A DNA stretch of 64,000 nucleotides from Marinobacterium sp. (GCA_025800125.1 JAOXSF010000035.1:85438-149437); one strand, 5' to 3'; shown: positions 38,226 through 47,385, counted from the stretch's first letter. Numbers and translations are program-made. The notes: generated by a model not told the origin, from the sequence alone.

Positions 38226-38324
38226 ATACAACAAGTTGCCCAAGAGGATAAAAAACTGTTGGCTCGCCTCACTTCGTTCGGTGTTGCGGCTAACAGTTTT
38301 TTGTCGTTTAGCAAAGTGTTAAGC
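38226..38324 (+). repeat. attC site 3
   Basis: Outer cores ATACAAC (38226) and GTTAAGC (38318-38324, fits GTTRRRY). The inside has a long stem: AAAAAACTGTT with AACAGTTTTTT. It is 99 bp long, following the MATE-like gene by 44 bp. Confidence 0.78.
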
Positions 38325-38374
38325 TCTCAAAGAATTGAGTTTAATAAACACCACCTACCGAGTTCATAAAGCGT

Positions 38375-38650
38375 ATGTTGAAGCTAATCACAGGAATAAT
38401 TTTGGGAGTGTCATTAACTACTTTGATATTTATATTTCAGGTACTGCCTCATACACGAGATTCATATCGAAACGTAGGAATCAATGATGGTCGTATTGAG
38501 CTAGCCTATGAAATATCTCAAAAAGTAGGAAAGGAATTCGGGAAGACGGAAGAGCTACGTCAAGGTGATACAGTACTATTTGGCGTCAAATCAACATCAG
38601 TTATCATCAAAGAGGTTGGTGGGGTAAAAACACTTAGAGTTTATGAGTAA
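38375..38650 (+). CDS. Cassette gene 4, small membrane-anchored protein
   Basis: I do not recognise this family. The 91 residues have an N-terminal transmembrane or uncleaved signal helix (about 4-24), then an extracytoplasmic or cytoplasmic domain with charged helices (ELAYEISQKVGKEFGKTEEL) and a terminal beta-rich part. Its stop codon overlaps the left core of attC-4. The ribosome site is weak. Confidence 0.65.
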   Translation: MLKLITGIILGVSLTTLIFIFQVLPHTRDSYRNVGINDGRIELAYEISQKVGKEFGKTEELRQGDTVLFGVKSTSVIIKEVGGVKTLRVYE

Positions 38651-38723
38651 TAACCTTAGCAAGCGGCAGCTGTTTGCGCAGGACTCGCCACTATACGGCT
38701 TGCCTCTGAGCCGGGCGTTAACC
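38649..38723 (+). repeat. attC site 4, terminal, degenerate
   Basis: Left core AATAAC (38649-38654), right core GTTAACC (38717-38723), with AGCAAGC pairing GCTTGCC inside. The right GTT includes bases of the ATPase stop codon read on the minus strand. It is less symmetric than the other three. Confidence 0.6.
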
Positions 38724-39536
38724 CACTCCCTCCACGGTTTTCGACTCAGTACAAACAGACCGCGTCACCAGGCAATATGGAAACTCACCCTTATCATCCC
38801 GCCGGTGCAGAATTTCTGCTTCCACCTGAAACACCTCCCGCAATAACTCCCAGGTAATAATATTCTGCGGGCTGCCACTGGCAATCAACCGTCCTTTACG
38901 CATTACTAGCAGCTGGTCGGCATACTGACAGGCGTGATTTATTTCATGCAGCACAATCAGGATGGTCAGCCCCAGTTGCTGGTTCAGATGGCGCAGCAGT
39001 TCCATAATCTCCAGCTGATGGCCGATATCCAGAAAACTGTTGGGTTCATCCAGCAACAGGTAGCGGGTTTGCTGGGCCAGTGCCATGGCGATCCAGCCGC
39101 GCTGGCGCTCGCCGCCGGACAGGGTGCTGAAAGTACGGGCAGCCAGCTGACTGACGCCTGTTACCTGCATCGCCCAGCGACAGGCGTCGCGATCTTCTTC
39201 ACTGGGGCGACGTAATAGCCCCTGATAGGCAAAACGGCCCTGGCTGACCAGTTGGCCCAGGGTGATACCGTTGGGGGCTTCGGGGGACTGGGGCAGAATG
39301 GTGAGCTGGCGGGCCAGTTTTTTCCGGGGCCAGTCGGGTAGTGCTGTGCTGTCCAGTGTGACTCGCCCGGCCATCGGCTGGTTCAGGCCACTAAGCGTAC
39401 GCAGCAGGGTTGATTTGCCACAGCCATTAGGGCCAATCAGACAGTTGATGCCACCGGCTTTAATGGGCAGGGTTTCCAGCTGTACCAGCGGCTGGGACTG
39501 ATAGCCCAGTTCAAGATTCTGTGCACTAAGGCTCAT
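38718..39536 (-). CDS. Ferric-siderophore ABC transporter ATPase (FecE/FhuC type)
   Basis: The 272-residue cytoplasmic ATPase powers inner-membrane import of an iron chelate. Walker A GPNGCGKST, signature LSGGERQR, Walker B YLLLDEPNSFLD and an H-loop (VLHEINHA) are present. The start overlaps the upstream permease stop (ATGA). Its own stop codon lies in the right core of attC-4, so the C-terminus sits at the insertion junction. Confidence 0.94.
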   Translation of the reverse strand: MSLSAQNLELGYQSQPLVQLETLPIKAGGINCLIGPNGCGKSTLLRTLSGLNQPMAGRVTLDSTALPDWPRKKLARQLTILPQSPEAPNGITLGQLVSQGRFAYQGLLRRPSEEDRDACRWAMQVTGVSQLAARTFSTLSGGERQRGWIAMALAQQTRYLLLDEPNSFLDIGHQLEIMELLRHLNQQLGLTILIVLHEINHACQYADQLLVMRKGRLIASGSPQNIITWELLREVFQVEAEILHRRDDKGEFPYCLVTRSVCTESKTVEGVG

Positions 39537-40564
39537 CGGTTCAGGGTTCCTGTGCGTTGTAGCAGGTAGATAAACAGGGGTACGCCGAGCATGGCGCTGA
39601 TGGCACCGGCGGGTAGTTCTAGCGGCGGCAGCAGCAGGCGACCAATCAGGTCAGCCAGCAGCAGTAGCAATGCACCGCCACAAAGCGTGAGTGGCACCCG
39701 CCATTCGGGGTGACGACGGCAGAGCAGCCCGGCCAGGTGTGGCACCAGCAGGCCGATAAAACCAATAGGGCCTGTGACCGCGACCGCACTGGCGGCCAGC
39801 ATCACCGCCAGCAACAGGGCCAGCAGACGCCAGCGCCGTAGCGCCAGGCCGCAGCTACGGGCAATATCTTCATCAAAGCGCATTAATTGCAGCGGACGTA
39901 ACAACAGTGGCAGTGTCAGCACGGCAATCAGTGTCCAGGGTAGCAGCAGCTGCAACTGACTGAAATCACGACCATACAAAGTGCCAGCCAGCCAGAGTAT
40001 TGCCAGCTCGGTTTCCCCCTGGCCCTGGCTGATCACCACCCACATTACCGCCCCGTTCAGGGTTGCGGCCAATGCCACACCATAGAGTGCAACCAGCACC
40101 GGTTGCAGCTGATTGTGCCATGCCAGTAACAGCACCACAGCACAGGCCAGTAAGCCACCCGCCAGCGCAACAACAGGTAGAGTCATCATCAGCAGACCGG
40201 CAGGCACACCAAACAGTAGCACGGTAATAACCGCCAGACTGGCCCCGGCAGAGATACCGATAACGCCGGGGTCAGCCAGTGGGTTGCGTAGCACCGCCTG
40301 TAGAATCAGCCCGGACAGGGCAAAGTGTGCCCCGGCCACCATCGCCAGCAGGCTGCGTGGCAGGCGCAGGTTCCAGATCAGCTGAGCGGCGAGGTCGGTG
40401 GCTGTGTGCGGGCTGTGTGCGGGTTGACTCAATACCAGCCAGAGTTGTTGCAGGCTGATGGTCTGATCGCCATACAGCAAACTGCACAGCAGTGTAATCG
40501 GCAGCAATAACAGTGCCGCCAGCAGCGGCCAGCGGCCGGTTGTTATGCCGTAATCAGCGCGCAT
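39533..40564 (-). CDS. FecCD-family siderophore permease 2
   Basis: The 343-residue inner-membrane permease has about ten helices and the FecCD motifs LSGLILQAVLRNPLADPGVIG and GPIGFIGLLVPHLAGLLCR. It overlaps the preceding permease by 11 bp and the ATPase by 4 bp, so the four genes form a tight operon. It probably forms a heterodimer with permease 1. Confidence 0.94.
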   Translation of the reverse strand: MRADYGITTGRWPLLAALLLLPITLLCSLLYGDQTISLQQLWLVLSQPAHSPHTATDLAAQLIWNLRLPRSLLAMVAGAHFALSGLILQAVLRNPLADPGVIGISAGASLAVITVLLFGVPAGLLMMTLPVVALAGGLLACAVVLLLAWHNQLQPVLVALYGVALAATLNGAVMWVVISQGQGETELAILWLAGTLYGRDFSQLQLLLPWTLIAVLTLPLLLRPLQLMRFDEDIARSCGLALRRWRLLALLLAVMLAASAVAVTGPIGFIGLLVPHLAGLLCRRHPEWRVPLTLCGGALLLLLADLIGRLLLPPLELPAGAISAMLGVPLFIYLLQRTGTLNR

Positions 40565-41558
40565 AGTGTTTGCCCTGATGGTGGATTAACAGCAGAAAAA
40601 CTGGCCCGCCCGCCAATGCTGCAATAACGCCAGCGGGCATCTGTGTCTGTCGTGACAGGGTATCGGCCAGTACCAGCAGACAGGCACCCATCAGCGCTGA
40701 AAGTGGCAGTAACTGGCGATGATCACAGGCACCGAAAGGTTGCCCCATCAGCAGTCGTATTGCATGGGGAGCCGCCAGACCGACAAAGCCCACCGGGCCG
40801 GTGACGCTGACAGTGGTGGCGATCATTACTACTACCAGAAAGCCCACCAGGGCGCGCCAGCGTAGCAGGTTCAGCCCGGCGGCCTGGGCCTGTTCTTCGC
40901 CCAGATGCATCAGGTTCAGCGGCCGGGCGCAGCCCCAGGCCAGCATCAGTACCAGCGGCACCAGCCACTGCAACAACGATAGATGGCTCCAGGTGCGGTT
41001 GATCAGGCTGCCGGTCAGCCAGAAATAGAGGCCATTGGCTTCAGCTGAAGCAAACACCAGCAGGCTCATGATGGCGGCGGTGGCAAACAGGCTGATGCTT
41101 ACACCAATCAGGGTCAGTTGTACCGGTTGCAGCCGGTGACGACTGGCGATCAGAAACACCAGCGCGCCTGTCGCCAGCCCTCCCATCAATCCGGCCAGTA
41201 ACATCTCCATCAGCGACGGGCTGAACAGCACCAGGCTAAGTACCACCGCCAGCGCTACACCCGGGGTAATACCCATCAGCCCCGGCGAAGCCAGCGGATT
41301 ACGAGTGATTGCCTGCATCAATGCACCACTGCAACCCAGTGCTGCACCGGCCAGCATGGCGACCAGTAGTCGGGGCAGGCGCAGTTCTACCAGAATAAAC
41401 TGCTGTGCCGGGTTAAGCTGGCCGGTCAGACTGTCCAGCAGGCTGGAAGCCGGAAGGGGGACGGCACCGGTCTGCAACGATAGTACGGCACCGGCCAGCA
41501 ACACCACCAGGCTGAACAGCATAACCGCAGCCAGGCGGTACAGGTCAGCAGGCATCAT
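40554..41558 (-). CDS. FecCD-family siderophore permease 1
   Basis: The 334-residue permease, same family as its neighbour, has LGCSGALMQAITRNPLASP and GPVGFVGLAAPHAIRLLMG. ATGA overlap with the binding-protein stop upstream. It has about nine to ten transmembrane helices. Two distinct permeases, as in FecCD, FepDG and BtuC-like pairs, suggest a heterodimeric channel. Confidence 0.94.
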   Translation of the reverse strand: MMPADLYRLAAVMLFSLVVLLAGAVLSLQTGAVPLPASSLLDSLTGQLNPAQQFILVELRLPRLLVAMLAGAALGCSGALMQAITRNPLASPGLMGITPGVALAVVLSLVLFSPSLMEMLLAGLMGGLATGALVFLIASRHRLQPVQLTLIGVSISLFATAAIMSLLVFASAEANGLYFWLTGSLINRTWSHLSLLQWLVPLVLMLAWGCARPLNLMHLGEEQAQAAGLNLLRWRALVGFLVVVMIATTVSVTGPVGFVGLAAPHAIRLLMGQPFGACDHRQLLPLSALMGACLLVLADTLSRQTQMPAGVIAALAGGPVFLLLIHHQGKHYAR

Positions 41559-42529
41559 TCTGTACGACGCCAGTCAGCCGGGCGGGCACGGGCTGCTGCG
41601 GGCAGCCCGGCGGGGGCCTCGAAGTGATCCGGATACAGCAGGTGGGCCATCTCTTTTAACACCAGCTCTCGGGCCATGGGGCCGTGGGGCTCTACATACT
41701 GGTCGCTCACCCGCCAGATGCGGTTTTGCTTCCAGGCATTCAACTGTGGCCATACCGGGTGAAAGGGTAGCGGGCTGCTATCGCCCTGGAACAGCAGCAC
41801 CACATCCGGGTTCAGCTGGTACAGCTGCTCCATCGGTAATACATGGGCCTTGCGGCCATCCGGGTCGGCACCCATCAGGTTTTCCGCGTGCAGGGCTGCC
41901 ATCAGCTCTGTTGTCAGGTGGCCATCGCTGTAGTAGGCCATCGGGGTATCCGCCCATATCCATAGAAACAGTGCTCGTTGCCCACCGGGGGCCCGAGCCG
42001 CCAGTTGTGCAACCTGACGCCGGAAATCACGGTTCAGCTGTTCGCCGCTGGCGGGCTGATCCAGTGCTGTACTGGCCACTCTGATGGCACTGTCTGAGTC
42101 CTGCCAGCTATTGAGATCAAACGCCAGAAACGGGCTGATCTCTTCAATCTTATGGGCCACCGTCTGGGTGTAAAGCCGGATGCCAAGCGTAAGATCAGGC
42201 TTTGCTGCGGTCAGTCGTTCCAGACTGGTTTCATGGGTTGCACCCAGGTCCTCCACCTTGCTCAGGTAGGGGGCCAGATAAGCCGGTGTGGCATGGTTGC
42301 GGGTGGAGAGAGCCACCACATTGGCTTTGCTCTTGCCTGTAGAGGCCAGATAACTGACCAGATCCGCACCAAAAATAGAGATTGCTGCAACACGTTCAGG
42401 CGCGCTGTTAAGCGTGGTGGTCGTTGGACGGTCATCGATCACTGTGATCGGATACGCCGCTTGTACCGCACTACACATCATTAAAGCTGAGAGCGTGAGC
42501 GTACTGAACGCAGATCTGAATGCCAGCAT
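41555..42529 (-). CDS. Periplasmic siderophore-binding protein
   Basis: Captures the chelate and delivers it to the permeases. The 324 residues start MLAFRSAFSTLTL, with a signal peptide cleaved near VQA-AY, then two FecB-like lobes (ERVAAISIFGADLVSYLA, LNPDVVLLFQG). An AAAGGAA site is five bases before the ATG at 42529; the frame opens further upstream but lacks a ribosome site. It is first in the minus-strand operon, divergent from the exporter-fold pair. Confidence 0.9.
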   Translation of the reverse strand: MLAFRSAFSTLTLSALMMCSAVQAAYPITVIDDRPTTTTLNSAPERVAAISIFGADLVSYLASTGKSKANVVALSTRNHATPAYLAPYLSKVEDLGATHETSLERLTAAKPDLTLGIRLYTQTVAHKIEEISPFLAFDLNSWQDSDSAIRVASTALDQPASGEQLNRDFRRQVAQLAARAPGGQRALFLWIWADTPMAYYSDGHLTTELMAALHAENLMGADPDGRKAHVLPMEQLYQLNPDVVLLFQGDSSPLPFHPVWPQLNAWKQNRIWRVSDQYVEPHGPMARELVLKEMAHLLYPDHFEAPAGLPAAARARPADWRRTE

Positions 42530-42776
42530 GGTTTTCCTTTGTGATAACAATGGGTTTGATGAACGTCCTATCATCTACAGCCAGCCAGCGGCTGCCACTC
42601 GAAACGGTAGAAAAGTAACGCCTGCGGTAGTGAATCAGTTGGGTGTTACACCAGCTGGCAGTGCGATAAAACTACCGCTTTGGGGGGTTACCGCCCTGGC
42701 GGGGCGGTGGGGCTGAGCACCTGGTGCTATGTTCACGGCCGATTTTCTGATGTGGAAAACCGGTTTGGAAAAAACA

Positions 42777-44531
42777 ATGAACGTCCCTGAAAAAACTGAG
42801 GGCGGGCCTGAGGCACCGCTGAGGTTCTGGCAATGTCTGGAGAAGGGTCAGCGCCGACTGCTGGGCGTGGCATTGCTGGCAGCCGGGCTGGCGGCGGTGC
42901 TGGAGCTGGCGCCGTTGTTGCTGATTGTGCAGTTGTGTACGCAGTTGCTGACACAGCCCGGTTGGCCACAATGGCCAGAACTGCTGATGCTGCTGGTGGG
43001 GCTGATCGTCCTGAAAACCGCCTGCTACAGTCTGGCGTATGGTTGTAGCCATAAAGCGGCTTACAGTTTGCTGTTAAGCCTGCGCCAGCGTTTGCTGAAT
43101 GTGCTGGAACAATTGCCGCTACACCGGCTGGAACAGCTGGGCAGTGCCGATATAAAGCAGCGTATGGTGCAGGATGTGGAGGTGCTGGAGATCAGTATTG
43201 CCCACCATCTGGTAGAAGGGGCGGTAGCGTTGCTGTTGCCACTGTTGCTGATTGGCTGGCTGGCGCAACTGGCCGGGCCTCTGGCGCTGGCCGCCGCACT
43301 GCCGTTGTGTGTGGCGGGGCTGGTGGTGTCATTGGCAGGCCGGGCCAGCCAGCAGGATGCTCGTCAGCACAGTGCAGCACTCAGTCGCATAAACAGTGCA
43401 GTACTGGCGTTTATGCGCGCGCTGCCGGTGATGAAACTGTATCGGCAGGATGCAGAGCGGTTCTATCTGCTGCGCCAGCAACAGCACGATTACAGCGCAC
43501 TGTTGTGGCGGCTGATCCGTCGTTCAGCACCACTCTGGGCTGTCTATACCGTACTGGTGTCCAGCTGTATCGCAACGGTACTGGCGACGGGTGTCTGGCT
43601 CTGGCAGCAGCAGGTGCTGACGCTGGCGGAGCTGGTCAGTGCCGTGTTGCTGGCATCGGCGTTACTGCGACCGGTGCTGAAGGTAACCCGGTTGGGCAGT
43701 GAACTGGCACGGGTGCAGGGTAGCTGGCAGCGTATTGTGCAGTTACTCAATGAGCCCCGAAGTGCAACATCTGTTGTAACCCCGGCGTCTGAGCGGCGGG
43801 CAATGTTCGCACTGGAAGTGAAAAACCTCAGTGTGCAGCAGCAGGGGCGTACATTGCTGCGTCAGGTTGATCTGCAACTGCAACCGGGCACTACCACCTT
43901 GCTGATTGGCCCGTCAGGGGCGGGTAAATCGCTGTTGTTGCAACTGATCAGCGGCCTGTATCCGTTGCAGCAGGGGGCTGTCATGCTGGCAGGCCAGTCG
44001 CTGACTGAGCTGTCCGGGCATCAGCAGGCTGCTGCCCGGACACTGGTGACTCAGCACAGCTGCCTGTTCAATGGTTCAGTGCGCAGTAATCTCTGTCTGG
44101 GTCGCAACCCTGATGATGCCGAGATCTGGCAGGCGCTGGCGCTGGTCAGTCTGGCTGACAAAATTCGCGCGCTGCCCCGGCAGCTCGATACCCCCCTCAA
44201 CCCTGGCGGCAGTAATTTCTCTGGCGGTGAGCAGCAGCGGCTGGCACTGGCACGTGCGCTGCTTTCTCCCGCCCCGTTGCTACTGCTGGATGAAGCGACA
44301 GCCTTTGCTGACCGTCAGACCACGGCCCGGTTTCTACGTCAGTTACGTCAGCGCTACCCAGACCGCACCCTGTTAATTATCTCCCATAGTCCGCTGCCGC
44401 AGCTGGCGATAGATCAGATGGTGGTGATGGAGCAGGGGCGTATCATCGCCAGTGGTAATCATGATCGGCTGCTGTTTAAAAGTGCCTTTTACCGTGCATT
44501 TCAGGAGGTGGCCGATGTGGAGCGGGTTTAA
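42777..44531 (+). CDS. ABC exporter-fold protein, first of a pair (CydD/YbtP-like)
   Basis: The 584-residue half-transporter has six N-terminal helices and a C-terminal ATPase: Walker A GPSGAGKS, signature FSGGEQQR, Walker B LLLLDEATAF and the switch ISHS. The ATG at 42777 is preferred; one at 42729 is possible. The next gene starts inside its 3' end, as for obligate heterodimers. The partnership with a siderophore locus recalls YbtPQ/IrtAB, importers with an exporter fold, but export of a chelator is equally possible. Confidence 0.85.
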   Translation: MNVPEKTEGGPEAPLRFWQCLEKGQRRLLGVALLAAGLAAVLELAPLLLIVQLCTQLLTQPGWPQWPELLMLLVGLIVLKTACYSLAYGCSHKAAYSLLLSLRQRLLNVLEQLPLHRLEQLGSADIKQRMVQDVEVLEISIAHHLVEGAVALLLPLLLIGWLAQLAGPLALAAALPLCVAGLVVSLAGRASQQDARQHSAALSRINSAVLAFMRALPVMKLYRQDAERFYLLRQQQHDYSALLWRLIRRSAPLWAVYTVLVSSCIATVLATGVWLWQQQVLTLAELVSAVLLASALLRPVLKVTRLGSELARVQGSWQRIVQLLNEPRSATSVVTPASERRAMFALEVKNLSVQQQGRTLLRQVDLQLQPGTTTLLIGPSGAGKSLLLQLISGLYPLQQGAVMLAGQSLTELSGHQQAAARTLVTQHSCLFNGSVRSNLCLGRNPDDAEIWQALALVSLADKIRALPRQLDTPLNPGGSNFSGGEQQRLALARALLSPAPLLLLDEATAFADRQTTARFLRQLRQRYPDRTLLIISHSPLPQLAIDQMVVMEQGRIIASGNHDRLLFKSAFYRAFQEVADVERV

Positions 44532-46269
44532 AAATCAGGCGTTACCTCGGGTGCTGGCGGTGGCGGGTGGTTCCGGCTGGCCGTTGCTGGGTGCAATTCT
44601 GTTGCGTCTGCTTGACCGGTTACTGGCGTTATTACCCTTGCTGTTATTGGCAGGCTGGTTATTGATAGCATCGCCTGCGGGCTCAATGGATGCGCTGATA
44701 GCAGTTGACGGGATGATAGCAATGGACGCGCTGGTGGCCATCCTGGCAGGGCTCTGCTGCCTGCAACTGATGATTGCCATCGCCGCACAGCTGGGGATGT
44801 TCCGTCACAGTTATCAGCTGGTCAGTGATTACCGTCGTGCGATGATCAACCGGGTGCGACAGTTGCCGCTGATGCGTACCCGAGGCCGTTATGCCAGTGA
44901 GTACAGCGAGCGATTAACAGAAGATATTAACCAGCTGGAAGGGGCGTTCACCCACCTGTTGCCAGAGTTGCTGGCGTCGGCCTTGCTGGTGGTCATACTG
45001 CTGCTGGTTATGCTGATACAACTACCGGCCGCCGGGTTGATGCTTGCTGCCGGTCTGCTGGCGGGTATTGCGGTACTACAGGGGTTACAGCAGCGCTTTT
45101 ATGCGGCGGCTGAAGCACGTAAACAGCAGTTCAGCCATCTCAGTGGCTTACTGCTGGAGTTCGTCTCCGGGCTGGTAACACTGCGGTTATTCGCTGCAAC
45201 CGGCTGGTTTAAAGCAAAATTGCAGCCCGGTTTCCAGCAGCTGCATGATCAGGCGATGCAGGTTGAAATTCGGGGTGCTCTGCCGGTGATGGCCGCCAGA
45301 CTGTTACTGGAACTGAGTTTTGTTGCATTACTGGCATGGCTCTGCTGGCAGTGGCAGTCCAGCCAGTTGGCGGCAGAACCTCTGTTGCTGGCGGTGCTGG
45401 TCGGTTATCAGCTGCTGGACAGTGGGAGCGAGCTGTTTACCCAGCTCACTATGCTGCGCTACACCTTGCAGAGTGAGCAGCGCGTCCATCAACTGACCGC
45501 TCTTGCACCACTACCGGAACCTGCCAGGCCCGCTGTCGCCACCGGGGCCACACTTGAGTTGTGTAATGTCCATTACCGTTACCCAGGCGTGGACAGGGAT
45601 GTGCTGCAACAACTGGATGTCACCATTCCGGCCGGTTCACAAACCGCTATTGTTGGCCATTCCGGTAGTGGAAAAAGTACCCTGCTGGCATTACTGGCAC
45701 GCTTTGATGACCCGCAGCAGGGAGAGATACGCGCAGGCGGTCAGCCACTGACAGCGCTGGGTTCTGAGCAGGTACACCGGTTGATCAGTATGGTGTTTCA
45801 GGATGTGCAGCTGACTGGCGGCAGTATCCGCGACAATATCCTGCTGGCTGATCCTGAGATTGCCCCGCAGCGTTTTGAGCAGGTTTGCCAGCTTTCTGGC
45901 TGTGCTTTACTGGCCCAGCGCCTGTCTGATGGGCTGGATACCTCGCTGGGTGAACAGGGGCAGCCACTGTCCGGTGGAGAGCGGCAATGTATTGCACTGG
46001 CACGGGCGCTGTTGCGGGACACCCCGATTATTCTGCTGGATGAAGCCACCGCATCGCTGGATGTCGCGCTACAGGCCCAGGTACGCCAGGGACTGGCCTG
46101 TCTCTCAGCAGGACGAACGGTGATTTCGGTGGCCCATCGGCTGGAAACAGTACGCGATGCAGATCAGATTCTGGTACTGCAACAGGGTCGGCTGGTGCAG
46201 TCTGGTACGCATGCCGAGCTGGTTGCTCAGTGTGGTGACTACCAGCGGTTATGGCGTGCAGAGCTGTAG
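44515..46269 (+). CDS. ABC exporter-fold protein, second of the pair (CydC/YbtQ-like)
   Basis: The 584-residue partner overlaps the first by 17 bp, with AGGAGG seven bases before its ATG. Walker A GHSGSGKST, signature LSGGERQC, Walker B IILLDEATAS and H-loop VAHR are all intact, whereas the first protein has a variant signature, hinting at asymmetric sites. Six N-terminal helices. It ends 42 bp before the convergent LuxR gene. Confidence 0.85.
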   Translation: MWSGFKNQALPRVLAVAGGSGWPLLGAILLRLLDRLLALLPLLLLAGWLLIASPAGSMDALIAVDGMIAMDALVAILAGLCCLQLMIAIAAQLGMFRHSYQLVSDYRRAMINRVRQLPLMRTRGRYASEYSERLTEDINQLEGAFTHLLPELLASALLVVILLLVMLIQLPAAGLMLAAGLLAGIAVLQGLQQRFYAAAEARKQQFSHLSGLLLEFVSGLVTLRLFAATGWFKAKLQPGFQQLHDQAMQVEIRGALPVMAARLLLELSFVALLAWLCWQWQSSQLAAEPLLLAVLVGYQLLDSGSELFTQLTMLRYTLQSEQRVHQLTALAPLPEPARPAVATGATLELCNVHYRYPGVDRDVLQQLDVTIPAGSQTAIVGHSGSGKSTLLALLARFDDPQQGEIRAGGQPLTALGSEQVHRLISMVFQDVQLTGGSIRDNILLADPEIAPQRFEQVCQLSGCALLAQRLSDGLDTSLGEQGQPLSGGERQCIALARALLRDTPIILLDEATASLDVALQAQVRQGLACLSAGRTVISVAHRLETVRDADQILVLQQGRLVQSGTHAELVAQCGDYQRLWRAEL

Positions 46270-46311
46270 CAGTTGTTTTGCCAGGTGTGTGCTTAGCGGG
46301 CTGTCCGGTAG

Positions 46312-47385
46312 CTACCGTGCTGCCTGCACGGCATGAATCAGCATGGCGCGGGAGCGCAGACCCAGTTTGCGATAGATGCTGGTCAGCTGGTGCTCAATGG
46401 TTTTTTCCGAACTGGCCATTGCCCTGGCAATTGCACTGTTGGTCAGGGCTTTGCCCAGATAGAAGCAGACCTGTTTCTCTCTGGGGGTCAGCTGCCGAAA
46501 AGGAGCTGGTAATGGCAGTACTTCAATGGCGAGAAAACTATCCAGCAGTGTTTCGTTTTCAGCGGCCATATGTTCAGGTGCCTCATATTCGGGGGCTTTC
46601 GATTCCGACGCTTTCGATTCAGGTGCCTCAGAAACTGTATCGGCTGTGGATAACACTGTGTCTGACAGCCGTGCGACCGGGGCCATACGACACAGCAGAT
46701 GTTTGTGTTCCACAAACCTGATGCCTGTTTTATCTATTCCATCGGCAAGGTCTGTCAGGTGCTCAGTGGTGAATAGACTGCCAGTGCTCAATAGGCCGTC
46801 AGTATTGAACCGGTCATCAAAGCACGGGGCCTGTGTTATGGCGCGCCCTGTCGGGTCATAGAGGGCGTAATCATAGTGCAGGCTGTTGCAGCACAGCCGG
46901 GCTGCATTAATCCGGTTCAGATAACAGGCATTGACCAGGTGTGACAGTAACAATACCAGCCAGTCTGAGTGGTCGGGCAGTGCCGCGCTTATTGGGTCAG
47001 TACTGGGCGCGGCAGTAAAAAAGTGGTGGATAAAACCGCTGTTTACGCATCTGGTCGCAAAATAGCCAGGCTGTCTGAACGGAGAAAACAGCGGATGCTC
47101 AAGTGGTGTCAGTTTGGTGGTAGGCGGTTGTGACTGTAACACTGCGATCTGTTGTGCCGACAGGTGCGCTGTATTGCCGTTATCTGACCCTGCTGAAACG
47201 GTTGTCTGTTGCTGGTTCTGCACAAACCAGTAAACACTGTCAGTTGCTGTCAGTCGCATTAACGCTTGTAGGCTGTTGTGCAGGAATGCTGAGAGCACCG
47301 GGGTCTGAATCGCCTGATAGAGGCTGGCAACATCGCGCCCCGGGTGTGTTTGTGCTGCTGCACTGGTGAGCTGTAACAGGGCCAT
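46312..47385 (-). CDS. LuxR-type transcriptional regulator B
   Basis: The 357 residues have an N-terminal sensor-like part without a recognised domain, then a low-complexity linker of Ser/Glu/Ala/Pro (SEAPESKASESKAPEYEAPE, around 265-285), then a C-terminal LuxR helix-turn-helix (LTPREKQVCFYLGKALTNSA, about 298-350). The linker is encoded by short DNA repeats near 46580-46630. Its ATG overlaps the upstream regulator's stop (TAATG). It could be ligand-binding without a cognate synthase; the signal is unknown. Confidence 0.82.
   Translation of the reverse strand: MALLQLTSAAAQTHPGRDVASLYQAIQTPVLSAFLHNSLQALMRLTATDSVYWFVQNQQQTTVSAGSDNGNTAHLSAQQIAVLQSQPPTTKLTPLEHPLFSPFRQPGYFATRCVNSGFIHHFFTAAPSTDPISAALPDHSDWLVLLLSHLVNACYLNRINAARLCCNSLHYDYALYDPTGRAITQAPCFDDRFNTDGLLSTGSLFTTEHLTDLADGIDKTGIRFVEHKHLLCRMAPVARLSDTVLSTADTVSEAPESKASESKAPEYEAPEHMAAENETLLDSFLAIEVLPLPAPFRQLTPREKQVCFYLGKALTNSAIARAMASSEKTIEHQLTSIYRKLGLRSRAMLIHAVQAAR

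Larger units (their letters stand above)
35714..38723 (+). mobile_element. Integron gene-cassette array without integrase (CALIN-type)
   Basis: Four ORFs in the same orientation, each followed by an attC-like site, in DNA visibly richer in A+T than its neighbours. It starts at a GTTATGT core (35714-35720) and ends at GTTAACC (38717-38723), which overlaps the ATPase stop codon. No integron integrase gene is in the window. The array splits the siderophore-uptake genes. Confidence 0.82.

Noticed and set aside
42575..42728. Possible cobalamin riboswitch between the binding-protein and exporter-pair genes
   Set aside because: FecCD-type importers can serve vitamin B12, but no B12-box-like sequence was seen and the neighbouring AraC and TonB genes fit a siderophore better.
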